8,371 nucleotides of DNA from Thermomicrobiaceae bacterium (GTDB lineage Bacteria; Chloroflexota; Chloroflexia; Thermomicrobiales; Thermomicrobiaceae): assembly GCA_007124395.1 (NCBI GenBank), contig SLFF01000382.1, positions 1 to 8,371 on the forward strand, given 5' to 3'. The number at the start of each line of letters is the position of its first letter. Position 1 is the stretch's first letter. The notes beneath the pieces are model-generated. The model saw only the letters and a list, made by a program, of their open reading frames with translations. It was not told where the DNA came from and ran no database searches. Of this stretch, positions 1 to 6,150 are shown piece by piece. The position numbers and the translations under genes were made by a program.

Positions 1-85
1 GATTCAGTTCAGCGGCGAGGAAGATGTCAATACCCGCACCATGCAGGTTCATCTCGATTCCGTTCGCAATATCTCGGAATCATGA
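1..85 (+). CDS. C-terminal end of an unidentified protein (partial)
   Basis: An open frame enters from the left edge and ends at a TGA at 83-85, giving about 27 residues that finish ...RTMQVHLDSVRNISES. It is the only frame giving a plausible protein end here, and it is followed by a non-coding gap with promoter signals, which fits a real gene end. The fragment alternates polar and hydrophobic residues, as a closing beta-strand and short helix would. I do not recognise the family; a weak likeness to the last strand of winged-helix regulators is not enough to name it. No clear terminator follows the stop. Confidence 0.45.
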   Translation, partial: IQFSGEEDVNTRTMQVHLDSVRNISES

Positions 86-100
86 TTGGGACAGGCAGAA

Positions 101-131
101 TGTGACAGACTACACTGGTCAGCAAGTCACA
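101..131. promoter_or_regulatory. Inverted repeat TGTGAC-N19-GTCACA upstream of the zinc-ribbon gene
   Basis: TGTGAC at 101-106 and GTCACA at 126-131 are exact reverse complements, flanking and overlapping the putative -35 element at 116-121. The half-sites resemble CRP/FNR-family half-sites, but the 19-base gap is much wider than the 6-base spacing of a classical CRP site. It could be two half-sites of an operator, a weak structure, or chance. Confidence 0.2.
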
Positions 132-144
132 GGTGTGCTATAAA
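116..144 (+). promoter_or_regulatory. Putative sigma-70-type promoter for the zinc-ribbon gene
   Basis: The -35 candidate TGGTCA (116-121, 4 of 6 to consensus) is followed by a 17-base spacer and the -10 candidate TATAAA (139-144, 5 of 6). The -10 is preceded by TG at 136-137, making an extended -10. Transcription would start near 150, leaving a leader of roughly 155 bases before the ATG at 309. No better promoter was seen closer to the gene. Confidence 0.5.
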
Positions 145-249
145 ACACAATAGTGGCCAAGGATTTCCGCGTGAATGTCCCCAGGAGACAGAAGAGGGCC
201 TGTCACCGATCTCATCTCGCCGAGAAACCTGAGCCAGGTAGATACAAAT

Positions 250-278
250 GACACCGGCATATTTCGACGCCTGGTGTC
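250..278 (+). promoter_or_regulatory. Leader hairpin just before the zinc-ribbon ribosome binding site
   Basis: GACACCGGC (250-258) pairs with GCC-T-GGTGTC (269-278), with one bulged T and a 10-base loop. The stem ends 14 bases before the AAGGAG at 293-298. It lies inside the long predicted leader and is followed by no T-run, so it is not a terminator. It may be a 5' stabilising or translation-control structure; the function is unknown. Confidence 0.35.
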
Positions 279-308
279 AAGCACCCGTCACTAAGGAGAC
301 CCCAAGAG

Positions 309-650
309 ATGAGTTTCGCTGACAAGACCCTGAACTGCCGTGACTGCAACGCGGAGTTCGTGTTCACCATTGGTGAGCAGGAATTCTATGTCGAAAAAGG
401 CTTCACGAACGAGCCGAGCCGCTGCCCGGAATGCAGGCGCGCCAACAAGGCCCGCCGACAGCCAGAAGGTGGCAACAGCTACGGTGGCGGATTCGGCGGA
501 CAGCGCCAGGATCGCCAGATGTACTCGGCAACCTGCAGTGAGTGTGGAAAGCCAACCGAAGTACCGTTCCAGCCAAAGCCGGATCGACCGGTCTACTGCA
601 ACGATTGTTTCCGCAGTAACCGACCGCCGCGTCAGTACGATCGCTACTAG
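309..650 (+). CDS. Small double zinc-ribbon protein (CxxC-x17-CxxC type)
   Basis: This 113-residue protein carries two zinc-ribbon modules. The first pairs C10-x2-C13 with C39-x2-C42 and matches the probable zinc-ribbon family (zf-trcl type): the pattern LNCRDC...F...EQEFY...GF.NEP.RCPECR is clear. The second pairs C76-x2-C79 with C97-x2-C100, with exactly 17 residues between the pairs, as in the CxxC-x17-CxxC domain, including the VPF.P...RPVYC.DCF signature. A Gly/Arg/Gln-rich linker (about 53-70) joins them and the tail is basic, so nucleic-acid binding is a fair guess but unproven. It is cytosolic, with no signal or membrane segment. The start is fixed by AAGGAG at 293-298, 10 bases before the ATG. 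It has its own promoter region and terminator, so it is probably monocistronic. The exact cellular role is not known. Confidence 0.92.
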   Translation: MSFADKTLNCRDCNAEFVFTIGEQEFYVEKGFTNEPSRCPECRRANKARRQPEGGNSYGGGFGGQRQDRQMYSATCSECGKPTEVPFQPKPDRPVYCNDCFRSNRPPRQYDRY

Positions 651-684
651 ACGATCGCATAGCTGATCCCGAATCAGAATGTTC

Positions 685-720
685 AACGCCCCTGGCCAGA
701 CCCTCGGCCAGGGGCGTTTT
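685..720 (+). terminator. Intrinsic terminator of the zinc-ribbon gene
   Basis: AACGCCCCTGGCC (685-697) and its exact complement (706-718) form a 13-bp GC-rich stem with an 8-base loop, running into TTTT at 717-720. It lies 35 bases after the zinc-ribbon stop. It also sits between convergent genes, but the T-run favours plus-strand termination. Confidence 0.88.
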
Positions 721-781
721 CCTGTTCGTGTGTGCAATTGTTCTGCGTGTGCCGGGGGCTCCGCAGCGGAAACCCTCAGTG

Positions 782-1381
782 CTACTGCTGATTCGGGGGA
801 TGTGCCTGAGCCGGCGGCTCATGGCTGGCCTCACCATCCGACCCCACCAGATAGTGGATCGTCAGCGCACCGAGCGTGATCTGATCGCCATGTTTCAGCA
901 CGGCGGCTCGTACCATCGTGCCGTTGATCCGGGTGCCGTTGCGGCTGTCCCGGTCCATCAGCTCGTACTTGCCATCCGGCCGGAGAATCACTTCGGCGTG
1001 GTAGGCAGAAACCGTCGGATGATCGAGCATCAGATCATTGTTGTCGAATCTCCCGATCTGTACCCGATCCTGGGTGAGCGGAATCGTCTTGCCCGCAACG
1101 ATCAGGCGGGGAACGGAATACTCCCCGGACTCTGACGATCGGAATCGATCCATCATCTCCGGCTGGAAAATATTCTCCCAGAAGTCAGCCAGCCGATCGA
1201 CCAGATTCGGAAGCGCGATGGCAACCGGCGCCGCAAACACGAAAAAGATCGCGGCACCAGAGACTGGCCGGAGCGGGTCCTGCCCGTCTCCCCTGGCACG
1301 GCTATATATCCAGAGTAGCTGTACGAACCAGATAACAACGGAGAGTAAAACGACAATCGCCAGGATCCACTGGGTGCTCAT
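782..1381 (-). CDS. Membrane-anchored FHA-domain protein
   Basis: This is a 199-residue protein. Residues 5-26 are a strong hydrophobic helix, and a second hydrophobic stretch spans about 43-61, so it is probably anchored by one or two membrane helices. Residues about 92-178 are a complete forkhead-associated domain, with the phosphothreonine-binding landmarks G110-R111, S125-x2-H128, N148-G149-T150 and N153-G154 all present. FHA domains bind phosphothreonine peptides, so it is likely a membrane-bound partner of a Ser/Thr kinase encoded elsewhere; none lies in this window. The C-terminal tail is short and Pro/Gln-rich. The start ATG is preceded by AAGGGGG at 1389-1395, 7 bases away. It lies 104 bases downstream of the MFS gene on the same strand and may be co-transcribed or use its own weak promoter. 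The specific partner cannot be inferred. Confidence 0.93.
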   Translation of the reverse strand: MSTQWILAIVVLLSVVIWFVQLLWIYSRARGDGQDPLRPVSGAAIFFVFAAPVAIALPNLVDRLADFWENIFQPEMMDRFRSSESGEYSVPRLIVAGKTIPLTQDRVQIGRFDNNDLMLDHPTVSAYHAEVILRPDGKYELMDRDSRNGTRINGTMVRAAVLKHGDQITLGALTIHYLVGSDGEASHEPPAQAHPPNQQ

Positions 1382-1412
1382 TCAGCATCCCCCTTCATCA
1401 CCCCGGCGACAG

Positions 1413-1418
1413 AGTATA
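1413..1418 (-). promoter_or_regulatory. Possible -10 element for the FHA gene
   Basis: The minus strand reads TATACT at 1418-1413, 31 bases before the FHA start codon, giving a leader of about 25 bases that contains the AAGGGGG ribosome binding site. No convincing -35 is seen 16-19 bases upstream, so this is a weak call; the gene may instead be read through from the transporter. Confidence 0.3.
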
Positions 1419-1485
1419 CGCTACAAAAGGCCATCCGCTCCGAACGGAAAGGTACTGATCTCATTCGCGGTTCATCATCACATCG

Positions 1486-2694
1486 CTACGCAGTCGGTGC
1501 GCTTTGCGCATCATCATTATGGGTATTCCTCCGAGCCAGCCAGAGAATGAACAGAATAGTCGGTATCAACACGATCATGCCGGCGGTCATCGGCAGTTCC
1601 GGACGGATACCGAAGAACCACCCTGCCGCAAACGGTGCCAGAGCAAAGCCCATTCCCGCCATGAACTCGGCCACGATATAGGCCCGGTTCCGAATCCGGT
1701 CCGGGGTGACATCGCTCAACGTGGCGTACATCACCGAGAATGTGGCCAGAAGTCCGCCCCGCAGGATGAATGCAATCGCGAAGATCCAGAGCGACGAGCC
1801 GAAGACGAACAATACCAGTGCCGTTGCCACAGAACTGACCGCCAGGCTGTAGCCGAACATCGAGTTCTCGAACACTTTCAGGTTGCTCAATATCAGGCCC
1901 AGCCCGATACTCCCGACCGCCGCCAGCGACCCGAGATACCCGATTTGCCCCACGGACACATCGTGGACATCCTGTAGCAGGTTCGGTACCAGAGTCACCC
2001 CGAGGATACTGCAGAATACCACCACGAAGGCCAGCAGCAGAATCATACGGGTGGCACCGTGCCGGAACGCTTCGGAATAGGTCACTGGCGCTCCCGGCTG
2101 CCGTATGATCTCCCGGTTGGACAGCCGAGAGAAGACGATGAAGCCGGCAATGTTGAACAGCGCAGCAGCGATGAAGATCGCCCGCAGGCTGATCTGCTCA
2201 GCCAGGAAACCACCGAGCGCCGGGGTAATCAGCAATGCCGCCGACGGCCCCACATTGAGAATCATCGTAAATGCCCGGACGCGCGCTCGACCCCGTCCAG
2301 CCACATCGGCAACCACCGACGAGATAACCGGGAACGATGCCGTAGACCCGGCCATGAGAATAACCCCGGGAAAGAGATGCCACCAGGACTGCGCGATCGA
2401 CAGGAGCGCAAACCCCAGAATCGCACCCAGACGAGCGACCAGAATCAGGGTCTTTGGCTGAAATCGGTCCATCAGCATTCCGCTCGGCAGCAGAAACAGC
2501 AGCCGGGCGAAGCCCCAGAACCCGATCACGAAGCCGATCTGGGCCGGAGAGGCTCCGAGAGACGCGATGTAGAGCGGCCAGAGTGTCATGAAGATGCCAA
2601 TGCCGGCCTCGTTGAAGAACATCCCCCAGAACATCAGCTTGTTGTCCGGAGCGAGCCCAAGGCTCGGACGCGGAATGCGCAATCCCAGTCCCAT
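1486..2694 (-). CDS. Major facilitator superfamily (MFS) transporter
   Basis: The 402-residue product has the length and pattern of a 12-helix MFS permease: six hydrophobic segments, a polar central loop (about 190-215), then six more. The loop between helices 2 and 3 carries a recognisable motif A (G72-x-L-x-D76-R77). The N-terminal segment with FFNEAGIGIFMTLWPLYI (27-44) forms helix 1, and the C-terminal tail is short and polar. It resembles drug/sugar-type MFS_1 members, but the substrate cannot be read from the sequence. The chosen ATG at 2694 is the only start between an in-frame upstream stop and the first helix; the ribosome binding site is poor, with GGAAAGG about 17 bases away. It is divergent from the threonine aldolase gene, sharing a 273-base intergenic region, and is followed on the same strand by the FHA gene. 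Confidence 0.93.
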   Translation of the reverse strand: MGLGLRIPRPSLGLAPDNKLMFWGMFFNEAGIGIFMTLWPLYIASLGASPAQIGFVIGFWGFARLLFLLPSGMLMDRFQPKTLILVARLGAILGFALLSIAQSWWHLFPGVILMAGSTASFPVISSVVADVAGRGRARVRAFTMILNVGPSAALLITPALGGFLAEQISLRAIFIAAALFNIAGFIVFSRLSNREIIRQPGAPVTYSEAFRHGATRMILLLAFVVVFCSILGVTLVPNLLQDVHDVSVGQIGYLGSLAAVGSIGLGLILSNLKVFENSMFGYSLAVSSVATALVLFVFGSSLWIFAIAFILRGGLLATFSVMYATLSDVTPDRIRNRAYIVAEFMAGMGFALAPFAAGWFFGIRPELPMTAGMIVLIPTILFILWLARRNTHNDDAQSAPTA

Positions 2695-2900
2695 AGCGGT
2701 GTCAGCGAACCTTTCCGCGCGTAATCGAAATCTCCGTCTGGTTCAGCACGGGTCTTCCATACACCCTGACTGTTAACGTCCGGGGGCCGCGGGCGATGCG
2801 GTTCAGCAAGCAGCGTTGTGTTGTGACTTCAGAGCGCAGGCACGTCCCTAGAGACTACTCCAGGAGAACACGCCTCACAAGGCTGATTCGGGTTGTGGTC

Positions 2901-2929
2901 TGGTCAATCTGGCGATACTCCCTGATAAT
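2901..2929 (+). promoter_or_regulatory. Putative promoter of the threonine aldolase gene
   Basis: The -35 candidate TGGTCA (2901-2906) and -10 candidate GATAAT (2924-2929, 5 of 6) are separated by 17 bases. The start would fall near 2936, leaving a leader of about 30 bases to the ATG at 2968. The same CTGGTCA hexamer context at the same spacing occurs in the putative zinc-ribbon promoter. An alternative pair, TTGTGG (2893) with GATACT (2914), has only a 15-base spacer. In the rest of 2695-2900 no gene was found, and no convincing promoter for the divergent transporter could be assigned. Confidence 0.45.
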
Positions 2930-2935
2930 CAGGGA
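2919..2935. promoter_or_regulatory. 17-bp palindrome over the threonine aldolase -10 (candidate operator)
   Basis: TCCCTGATAATCAGGGA is a perfect palindrome: 8-bp arms around one central A at 2927. It contains the predicted -10 and reaches to about the start site, a typical repressor position. No regulator gene is adjacent, so the binding protein is unknown. Confidence 0.42.
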
Positions 2936-2967
2936 TAATGACAAAGACATGGCCAGAAGGGATTCTC

Positions 2968-3996
2968 ATGATCGATCTCAGAAGCGATACCGCAACCCGA
3001 CCGTCACGGGAGATGCGCCAGTTCATGGCCGATGCAGAGGTTGGTGACGAGCAGATCCGCGAGGATCCGACCGTCAATCTGCTGCAGGACATGGTGGCCG
3101 AGCTGACGGGAAAAGAAGCCGCACTCTTCCTGCCATCCGGAACGATGTGCAACGCAATCGGCATCAAGATCCACACCAGACCCGGTGACAAGATCATCCT
3201 GGAGCGTGATGCGCATCCGTTTACCTCGGAGTCCGGTGGCCCGGCGGTGATGTCCGGCGTGATGACCACACTGGTCGATGGAGACCGGGGTGTCTTCACC
3301 GGTGAGCACATTCGCTCACTGGTTCCCCCGGTGACCTTCCACTCGGCGCCCACAACGCTTGTGCTGTTCGAGAACACGCACAACAAGGGTGGCGGCCATG
3401 TCTGGCCGCTGGAGACGCTCAACGAGGCTGCAGACGTGGCTCACGAGCTGGGTCTGATCACGCACATGGATGGGGCCAGACTGCTCAACGCCGTGGTAGC
3501 TTCCGACACCCCCGCCCATGTCTGGTCCGAAAAGATGGACACCGTCTGGATCGATCTCTCCAAGGGCCTCGGCGCCCCGGTAGGGGGCGTGCTGGCCGGT
3601 ACCCGAGACCAGATGGAAGATGCCCGGCGCTACAAGCACATGTTTGGTGGGGCGATGCGCCAGGCGGGCATCGTGGCGGCAGCCGGCGTCTATGCGCTGC
3701 GCCACAATGTCGATCGCATGGCCGAAGATCACGCCAATGCCCGTCGTCTGGCCGAAGGCCTGGCAGCGATCAACGGGATCGAGCTGGTCTACGACACCAC
3801 CGATACCAACCTGGTCTTCTTCGATGTCTCCGGCACGGGCAAGTCAGCTCCGGATATCGCCGCAGCTCTGAAAGAGAGCGGGGTCCTGATGGGGCCGCAG
3901 GGAGCCACACGATTCCGTGCGGTTACCCATATCGATGTCTCCGCCGAGGACATCGAGACCGCACTCACCACAATGAACAAGGTTGTCGCAGCCTAG
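2968..3996 (+). CDS. ltaE: Low-specificity L-threonine aldolase family enzyme
   Basis: This is a 342-residue PLP enzyme of fold type I (beta-eliminating lyase family) that cleaves L-threonine or L-allo-threonine to glycine and acetaldehyde in the cytosol. The N-terminus MIDLRSDTATRPS is the family hallmark. Other landmarks are VGDEQ..EDPTVN (25-37), the active-site His83, the PLP-ring-contacting Asp168 in HMDGAR with Arg171, and Schiff-base Lys199 in DLSKGLGAPVGG. The length is normal for the family. The ATG at 2968 is chosen because AGAAGG (2955-2960) sits 7 bases before it and because the protein then begins exactly at the family start; the in-frame ATG at 2938 would add ten unconserved residues and lies almost on the predicted transcription start. 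It is monocistronic, with a strong terminator and a palindrome on the promoter. The VGDEQ version, in place of the commoner VGDDVYG, marks a subgroup whose stereopreference cannot be stated. Confidence 0.95.
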   Translation: MIDLRSDTATRPSREMRQFMADAEVGDEQIREDPTVNLLQDMVAELTGKEAALFLPSGTMCNAIGIKIHTRPGDKIILERDAHPFTSESGGPAVMSGVMTTLVDGDRGVFTGEHIRSLVPPVTFHSAPTTLVLFENTHNKGGGHVWPLETLNEAADVAHELGLITHMDGARLLNAVVASDTPAHVWSEKMDTVWIDLSKGLGAPVGGVLAGTRDQMEDARRYKHMFGGAMRQAGIVAAAGVYALRHNVDRMAEDHANARRLAEGLAAINGIELVYDTTDTNLVFFDVSGTGKSAPDIAAALKESGVLMGPQGATRFRAVTHIDVSAEDIETALTTMNKVVAA

Positions 3997-4026
3997 CGTT
4001 GCTGCCCAATCGAGTCGCAACAGAGC

Positions 4027-4064
4027 GACCCCCTCTCCGAGATTCCGGAGAGGGGGTCATTTTG
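4027..4064 (+). terminator. Intrinsic terminator of the threonine aldolase gene
   Basis: GACCCCCTCTCCG (4027-4039) pairs perfectly with 4046-4058 (13 bp), with a 6-base loop, followed by ATTTTG. It lies 30 bases after the stop codon at 3994-3996. Confidence 0.9.
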
Positions 4065-4113
4065 CGTAATCAGAGCTGAGTGAAAACTAGAGCGGTTCTC
4101 ACTGGCGTTAACC

Positions 4114-4194
4114 GGTAGACCGGCGACCTCCGTGTCGCCCCGCCCCGCGAACCGGTCTGGTGGGCGAGGGGCAGGCGGAGCTGCCCGATCTACC
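4114..4194. repeat. Inverted pair of 26-base hairpin units (BIME/REP-like element)
   Basis: Unit A (4114-4139, plus strand) and unit B (4194-4169, minus strand) share the same plan: GGTAGA, a two-base step (CC or TC), then a 6-bp stem closing on a CTCCGT/CTCCGC loop. The stems differ: GGCGAC/GTCGCC in A, GGGCAG/CTGCCC in B. Pairing is fully kept in both. Each unit is thus its own hairpin, and the two are inverted around a 29-base GC-rich spacer. In addition AGACCGG (4117-4123) can pair with CCGGTCT (4152-4158). The layout resembles REP/BIME intergenic elements. It lies between two convergent genes, 28 bases past the secreted protein's stop codon, so it could also help end that transcript. Confidence 0.65.
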
Positions 4195-4221
4195 AGCCGC
4201 TCAACGTTACTGCGAACGAGT

Positions 4222-5958
4222 CTAATCCCGCGGAGCCCGTACTTCGATACGCTGCTCATAGGGGATCCCCATCGCTTCGAAGAGATCCCAGTTGACCTCG
4301 ATGCCCCAGTTGGCCCGCCAGTAGCTCAGATCCTGCTGCGCAACACTGTCAGCAATCGTGCACCAGAACGTCTCACCGTTCGGCGCGGTCAGATGCAGGC
4401 GCTCTCCGATGATGAAGTCCGGATGCACACAGTAGTAGCCGTTGGGATCGAACTCCCAGTCGTCGATCGCATTCCCCCAGGAGACGTGGAGCTGCATGAT
4501 GTGCTCCATACGCTCAACCGGGAATGTTTCCTGCCCATAATGGGCAGCTCGTCCAGCGCCAACCCAGTAGAGGTCCGGATCATCATCAGCGTCCGGCGGC
4601 TCTGACGATGGTGGGAGCGATGGTGCCGGCTCGTCGTCTTCATCTGGCTCGATACCGAACGGGGATGGCTGGCCCTCGTAGTTGGACACCATCTCCTGCC
4701 AGTCGGCAATTGCCTGACTGCTCAAGTGCTCCGGTGGTGCATCGAACGAGCCCACCGCATCCTGCCAGGAGAAATACTCCTCGATGGCGGCTTCCCAGCT
4801 GCCGTTCTGGTTATGCAGCATCGCCAGCAAGTTGGCACCCATCCGTGCGTTCACGGTCGGATCGAGCGGATAGGTCACCCCGCGATCTTCGGCCATCGGA
4901 ATCGGAATGCCGAGCAGTCCCGCGCGGTCACCGTTGATCCGGGCTTTCGGATCGAAGTCACTGGCGGCACTGGCGACGCCTGCCAGCACAAACGGGTCGA
5001 CCCCGTTCCTGACCGCGGCATCGGCAATGATCTCGCCGTATGGAATCGAGTAGGCCAGCGCATGTAGTCTCGGATCTTCCGGCAAAGAGAGCTCACGCCA
5101 CGATCGATAGTGGAGACCCGCGTTGCCGGCTTCGACCTGCCACTCAGCATCGTTTTCCGGGTTGTAGGTGAGGACGCGTCGCTCGAACGCCTGCACCATC
5201 ACCTGAGCAGGCTCTCCCGCGATAACGGTATCCACCCAGAACGCGCCGGTGACCGGATGACCGATGATGTAGCGCCAGTCAAACGGCTGGTCGTCCATCC
5301 AGTCCCAGTAAACGTCCGGGATGTTGAAGCCGAGTGTGTCGTCATAGTAGGCAAAGGTCACCTCGTCCGGCGGATTGTCGAGCGTGCTGGTTGTCCCGTC
5401 ACTGGCGAGTTTCGTCAGCACGGGCTGGCCAATCTGGTCCGCCGCCCGGTTTTCGTCCTGCCCACCGAGTACGGTGAACTGGCCAAGTGTGGCGTAGGTG
5501 GGCGAATCCGGATTGTCACTCAGATCCCCGGTGACCGGAATGTCGGCCGGCTCGGTGTCGATTGATTCCGCATCACCAACCTGAATCTGCCCCAGCATCA
5601 TCTCCCGGATGAGCAGGCCAGATGTGGCGTACCAGATCGAATCCCAGTCTTCGCCAGGATTGTTGATCTCCATGCGTGCTTTATCGAAGTAGTACACCGC
5701 ACGGTTGCCGTCTGGAGAGTCCGCGTAGGGTTCATGGGTGGCGGATCGAATGGATGGGCCCCAGATCCAGGATCGGCCGGTGTGCTGGCGTGCCGCATCA
5801 CTATCGGCATCGGCCCAGATATCCGGGATCGGATCAGCGGCAAAATCAGCGGGGACTTCGAAATCCTGCGCACGTGTGTCGAAGCTCTGCGCAGAGATAC
5901 TGACCAGCGAAACGATGAGAATGAGAGCGAAGGCAGCGTGTAAACTCCGCCGTGTCAA
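4222..5958 (-). CDS. Secreted protein with a degenerate lytic-transglycosylase domain and a C-terminal barrel-like domain
   Basis: This 578-residue protein starts at a TTG, supported by GGGGAGG at 5965-5971, 6 bases before it, and by the absence of any nearby ATG. Residues 1-30 are a signal peptide (TRRS, then a hydrophobic core 8-22), with no lipobox, so the protein is exported. Residues about 60-288 form a domain I recall from Chloroflexota exported proteins (YFDKARMEI, then GLLIREM..GQIQVGD, then FERRVLTYNPEN..WQVE.GNAGLHY); its function is unknown. Residues about 300-400 match the SLT transglycosylase pattern (NGVDPFVLAGV...FDPKA..., LDPTVNARMGANLL..L), but the catalytic Glu position is Ala332 and the usual GLMQ and AYNAG motifs are lost. 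An acidic, Pro-rich linker follows (431-462), then a C-terminal domain (463-578) with the only two cysteines, C510 and C533, and a weak likeness to double-psi beta-barrels. It is probably a cell-wall or surface-binding protein; enzymatic activity is doubtful. Confidence 0.88.
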   Translation of the reverse strand: MTRRSLHAAFALILIVSLVSISAQSFDTRAQDFEVPADFAADPIPDIWADADSDAARQHTGRSWIWGPSIRSATHEPYADSPDGNRAVYYFDKARMEINNPGEDWDSIWYATSGLLIREMMLGQIQVGDAESIDTEPADIPVTGDLSDNPDSPTYATLGQFTVLGGQDENRAADQIGQPVLTKLASDGTTSTLDNPPDEVTFAYYDDTLGFNIPDVYWDWMDDQPFDWRYIIGHPVTGAFWVDTVIAGEPAQVMVQAFERRVLTYNPENDAEWQVEAGNAGLHYRSWRELSLPEDPRLHALAYSIPYGEIIADAAVRNGVDPFVLAGVASAASDFDPKARINGDRAGLLGIPIPMAEDRGVTYPLDPTVNARMGANLLAMLHNQNGSWEAAIEEYFSWQDAVGSFDAPPEHLSSQAIADWQEMVSNYEGQPSPFGIEPDEDDEPAPSLPPSSEPPDADDDPDLYWVGAGRAAHYGQETFPVERMEHIMQLHVSWGNAIDDWEFDPNGYYCVHPDFIIGERLHLTAPNGETFWCTIADSVAQQDLSYWRANWGIEVNWDLFEAMGIPYEQRIEVRAPRD

Positions 5959-6092
5959 GGATTACCTCCCCTGCACTGGGGTCGCTCCAGATGCAAAGAT
6001 ATTGATTACGCGGGATACGAACGAGGGCATTGTACCCGGAAACCGCTCTGCTGGCGGTATCTGGCTGGTTCATCAATGAATGACGATCCGGC

Positions 6093-6109
6093 ACGAGCCA
6101 GTTGCTCGT
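6093..6109. repeat. Small perfect hairpin in the leader of the secreted protein gene
   Basis: ACGAGC (6093-6098) and GCTCGT (6104-6109) flank a 5-base loop. No T-run follows on either strand, so it is not a standard terminator. If the promoter at 6151-6180 is used, this hairpin lies in the transcribed leader, about 135 bases before the TTG start. Confidence 0.3.
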
Positions 6110-6150
6110 ACCCCATCCGTATTCCCAGACTCAGCGACGAGTCATCCACT

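Noticed and set aside
1..85. Reading the left-edge fragment as the end of a winged-helix response regulator
   Set aside because: The RTMQVHLDSVR stretch is only superficially like the RT.DVHI..LR ending, and there are too few residues to judge.
101..131. Classical CRP site
   Set aside because: The half-sites look right (TGTGA/TCACA), but the spacing is far too wide; it is kept only as a low-confidence inverted repeat.
403..837. Long minus-strand open frames over the zinc-ribbon gene (also 291-737)
   Set aside because: They are the shadow of the zinc-ribbon coding sequence and cross its strong terminator. The composition is rich in Arg/Ser/Ala, without any recognisable domain.
2059..2724. 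221-codon plus-strand frame opposite the MFS gene
   Set aside because: It is a shadow frame: highly polar, Arg/Pro/Glu-rich, with no domain, and it lies wholly over a clear 12-helix transporter.
2938..2967. Earlier in-frame ATG for threonine aldolase
   Set aside because: It adds ten unconserved residues and lies almost at the predicted transcription start; the ATG at 2968 has a well-spaced AGAAGG and begins with the family N-terminus.
2796..3047. 83-codon plus-strand frame upstream of threonine aldolase
   Set aside because: It is very Arg-rich, overlaps the predicted promoter and the aldolase start in another frame, and has no domain or homologue I recognise.
3993..4259. 88-codon minus-strand frame across the inverted-repeat element
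   Set aside because: It runs over the terminator and the hairpin repeat and into the end of the secreted protein gene. It has no domain and no good ribosome binding site.
4132..4605. 157-codon plus-strand frame over the end of the secreted protein gene
   Set aside because: It is an antisense shadow; part of it only translates the repeat element.
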